NCBI GenBank assembly: GCA_050186055.1
Contig: JBFWYV010000257.1
Coordinates: forward strand, 1-7,192
Length of the DNA stretch: 7,192 nucleotides
Direction: 5' to 3'
Origin: CAMDPA01 sp050186055
GTDB taxonomy: Bacteria; Pseudomonadota; Alphaproteobacteria; Rhizobiales; Hyphomicrobiaceae
The notes beneath the pieces are model-generated. The model had not been told where the DNA came from. It made no database searches and saw nothing but the letters and a program-made list of their open reading frames with translations. Below, one piece after another: positions 6,238 through 7,192 of this stretch. The translations under genes were made by a program, and so were the position numbers. How positions within the stretch are numbered: the first letter of the stretch is position 1; every line of letters starts with the position of its first letter.

Positions 6238-6789
6238 ATGCGTGCAACGCGGCGCGTGGTGACGGGGCATGATGCCAACGGCAAGGCCATCGTCACGTCG
6301 GATGGACCTGCCGAGAATGTCAAGCTGCGGCAGGCGACCGGGGGGATCGTCTCGACGCTGCTCTGGGTCACCGATTCGACGCCCTGCGATTGTGAACCGG
6401 CGGGCGATCCGGCAGTGCGCGACATTGGCGTGGCGCCTCCGGCTGGCGGCTCCGTGTTGCGCATTGTCGATTTCCCACCTGTTCAAACCGGCGCCGCCGG
6501 CATCGATAACGCTGCGATGAAGAAGGAAATGGGTCTCGGCCATGACGGCGGCGGCAGCCCCGCCCGTCATCCGTTCACTCATCGCACGCGCAGCGTCGAC
6601 TATGCGCTGGTGCTCGAGGGCGAGATCGACATGCTGCTCGACGACAGCGAGGTGCATCTCAAGGCCGGGGATGTCCTTGTGCAGCTCGCGACCAATCACG
6701 CCTGGGTCAACACCTCCGACAAGCCATGCCGGATCGCCTTCGTCCTGATCGATGCGAAGGAGCCCGACGCCTGGAGAAAGGGTCGTTAG
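6238..6789 (+). CDS. Cupin-domain protein (single-domain cupin_2 type)
   Basis: 183 residues from ATG 6238. The N-terminal half (1-100) carries strands TGGIVSTLLWVTDSTP and GSVLRIVDFPP typical of small cupin proteins found near catabolic genes. The cupin_2 core spans about 111-171: HPFTHRTRSVDYALVLEGEI (111-130), then GDVLVQLATNHAWVN (144-158). Likely metal ligands are among His111, His115, Glu128 and His154, but the first histidines are spaced differently from the textbook HxH motif. These proteins have no single known role; some are dioxygenases, isomerases or binding proteins. The repeated acidic/basic C-terminus (DAKEPDAWRKGR) is soluble, and no signal peptide is seen. It is transcribed away from the LLM gene, with the repeat array between them, and ends 87 bp before a tRNA. 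A role in the neighbouring pathway is plausible but unproven. Confidence 0.88.
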   Translation: MRATRRVVTGHDANGKAIVTSDGPAENVKLRQATGGIVSTLLWVTDSTPCDCEPAGDPAVRDIGVAPPAGGSVLRIVDFPPVQTGAAGIDNAAMKKEMGLGHDGGGSPARHPFTHRTRSVDYALVLEGEIDMLLDDSEVHLKAGDVLVQLATNHAWVNTSDKPCRIAFVLIDAKEPDAWRKGR

Positions 6790-6800
6790 GGATGTCGCGG

Positions 6801-6828
6801 CCGGCCATTGGCCTTCCACGGCGGCCGG
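6801..6828 (+). terminator. Weak hairpin after the cupin gene, possible transcription end
   Basis: CCGGCC (6801-6806) and GGCCGG (6823-6828) can pair around a 16-nt loop, 11 nt after the cupin stop codon. Only a short pyrimidine stretch (CCGTTCTT) follows, so it is not a good intrinsic terminator. It lies directly before the tRNA promoter, where an end of the cupin transcript would be expected. Confidence 0.25.
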
Positions 6829-6835
6829 ACCGTTC

Positions 6836-6864
6836 TTGACACCGGATGGCCGCGTTCCTTATAT
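6836..6864 (+). promoter_or_regulatory. Sigma-70-type promoter for the tRNA gene
   Basis: A perfect TTGACA (6836-6841) is followed after exactly 17 bp by TTATAT (6859-6864). Transcription would start near 6871, about 6 nt upstream of the mature tRNA 5' end, as is usual for a stable RNA gene with a short leader removed by RNase P. Confidence 0.8.
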
Positions 6865-6876
6865 CGCGGCTTCCAA

Positions 6877-6953
6877 GGCGGAGTAGCTCAGTTGGTTAGA
6901 GCGGCGGAATCATAATCCGTAGGTCGCCAGTTCAAGTCTGGCCTCCGCTACCA
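6877..6953 (+). tRNA. tRNA with CAT anticodon, probably elongator tRNA-Met (tRNA-Ile2 possible)
   Basis: 77 nt with all arms: acceptor GGCGGAG (6877-6883) with CTCCGCT (6943-6949), pairing fully except a G1-U72 wobble; D arm GCTC/GAGC with loop AGTTGGTTA; anticodon arm GCGGA/TCCGT with loop ATCATAA, anticodon CAT at 6911-6913; five-base variable loop AGGTC; T arm GCCAG/CTGGC with loop TTCAAGT; discriminator A6950; and an encoded CCA at 6951-6953. The G1-U72 pair and ordinary D arm argue against initiator tRNA, which has a mismatched 1-72 and a GGG/CCC anticodon stem. The A32-CATAA loop looks like alphaproteobacterial elongator Met. The G27-U43 pair and the GGTCGCCAG segment resemble the Ile2 tRNA whose C34 is modified to lysidine, so that identity is not excluded. 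Confidence 0.95.
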
Positions 6954-6958
6954 CAATT

Positions 6959-6985
6959 CCCAGCGTCAGAAATCCGTTTGCTGGG
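6959..6985 (+). terminator. Possible hairpin downstream of the tRNA
   Basis: CCCAGC (6959-6964) and GCTGGG (6980-6985) form a 6-bp stem with a 15-nt loop, starting 5 nt after the tRNA CCA end. There is no T-tract after it, so intrinsic termination is uncertain; it may mark the processed 3' trailer instead. Confidence 0.3.
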
Positions 6986-7030
6986 CCGCTATCGCAACTG
7001 CGCGGGCGGGCCGGTTCAAATTGCCCGGGC

Positions 7031-7044
7031 TTGATGTGGATCAA
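7031..7044 (+). promoter_or_regulatory. Perfect FixK/FNR (Anr)-type binding site
   Basis: TTGATGTGGATCAA is a perfect dyad of TTGAT-N4-ATCAA, the consensus bound by FNR and rhizobial FixK proteins. Its centre (7037.5) lies 62 bp before the ATG at 7100. If the protein acts as a class II activator with the site at -41.5, transcription would start near 7079, and a -10-like TAATGT is present at 7067-7072 at the right distance. The downstream gene is therefore predicted to be induced under low oxygen. Which regulator binds is not shown, because none is encoded in the window. Confidence 0.85.
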
Positions 7045-7066
7045 GAGGCGCCCGCCAGACGAGCTG

Positions 7067-7072
7067 TAATGT
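7067..7072 (+). promoter_or_regulatory. Candidate -10 element of the FixK/FNR-dependent promoter
   Basis: TAATGT lies 22 bp after the end of the FixK/FNR box, giving a predicted start near 7079 and the classic -41.5 activator position. No -35 hexamer is seen, as expected when the activator overlaps that region. The leader would be about 20 nt and contain the GGAGGTG ribosome binding site. Confidence 0.5.
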
Positions 7073-7099
7073 TAGACCTCTAAGTTGATGGAGGTGACC

Positions 7100-7192
7100 A
7101 TGGCGATTGGTGCTGTCTGGAAAAAGTGGGACCGCTGGTTCTCGAAGCGGCGTGAGCAGCGGGACCTTGAAGATTTCTCCTGCGGACACTGC
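7100..7192 (+). CDS. Start of a small unidentified protein with a CxxC motif, behind a FixK/FNR box, 3' truncated
   Basis: ATG 7100 is preceded by GGAGGTG (7090-7096), an excellent Shine-Dalgarno sequence, and the frame stays open for 31 codons to the window end. The visible N-terminus is amphipathic and basic: three Trp (7, 10, 13) and a Lys/Arg cluster (KK at 8-9, KRR at 16-18), then an acidic turn DLEDFS and CGHC at 28-31. No signal peptide or membrane segment is seen. The Trp/Arg-rich start followed by a Leu-Glu/Phe-Ser segment resembles small DUF6455-like proteins of alphaproteobacteria, but that is a weak recollection and too little sequence is present to name a family. The CGHC motif could bind metal or act in redox chemistry. 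Predicted microaerobic or anaerobic expression comes from the upstream box. Confidence 0.75.
   Translation, partial: MAIGAVWKKWDRWFSKRREQRDLEDFSCGHC

Noticed and set aside
6877..6953. tRNA as an integration site for a mobile element
   Set aside because: No integrase and no repeated tRNA 3' end were seen in the window; the sequence after the tRNA leads directly to an ordinary regulated gene.

Overview
The window looks like the chromosome of a high-GC alphaproteobacterium of the order Hyphomicrobiales, most likely Bradyrhizobium or a close relative. This is inferred from GC-rich codon use, a perfect FixK/FNR box (TTGAT-N4-ATCAA) of the kind common in rhizobia, the anticodon arm of the CAT tRNA, and an intergenic array of palindrome-bearing repeats. 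No species assignment can be made from the sequence alone.

Layout. Positions 1-146 carry the 3' end of a probable HAD-family hydrolase (+). A complete HSL-type alpha/beta hydrolase follows (+, to 1242). It converges, with a 25-bp gap, on four minus-strand genes read from 5631 down to 1268: an LLM-class (luciferase-like) flavin-dependent oxidoreductase, a class A FAD aromatic monooxygenase of the salicylate/hydroxybenzoate hydroxylase type, a polytopic membrane protein that is probably a transporter, and a RidA-family protein. The first two are 28 bp apart and almost surely co-transcribed. Gaps of about 200 and 143 bp before the other two leave room for internal promoters. A 606-bp non-coding region (5632-6237) holds a 26-bp dyad upstream of the LLM gene and a tandem array of about 2.6 units of roughly 156-160 bp. 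A cupin gene (6238-6789, +) follows with a very strong ribosome binding site. Next come a CAT-anticodon tRNA with a clear sigma-70-type promoter (6877-6953) and, behind a perfect FixK/FNR box, the start of a small protein with a CxxC motif that runs off the window.

Working together. Two flavin oxygenases, a RidA-type imine/enamine deaminase or enol hydrolase, an esterase-type hydrolase, a candidate permease and a cupin are what one would expect of a peripheral pathway that imports and oxidises an aromatic or N-heterocyclic compound. The substrate cannot be read from the sequence, and the pathway idea is inference from gene content and arrangement. The right edge is a separate unit: housekeeping tRNA, then a probably oxygen-regulated gene.
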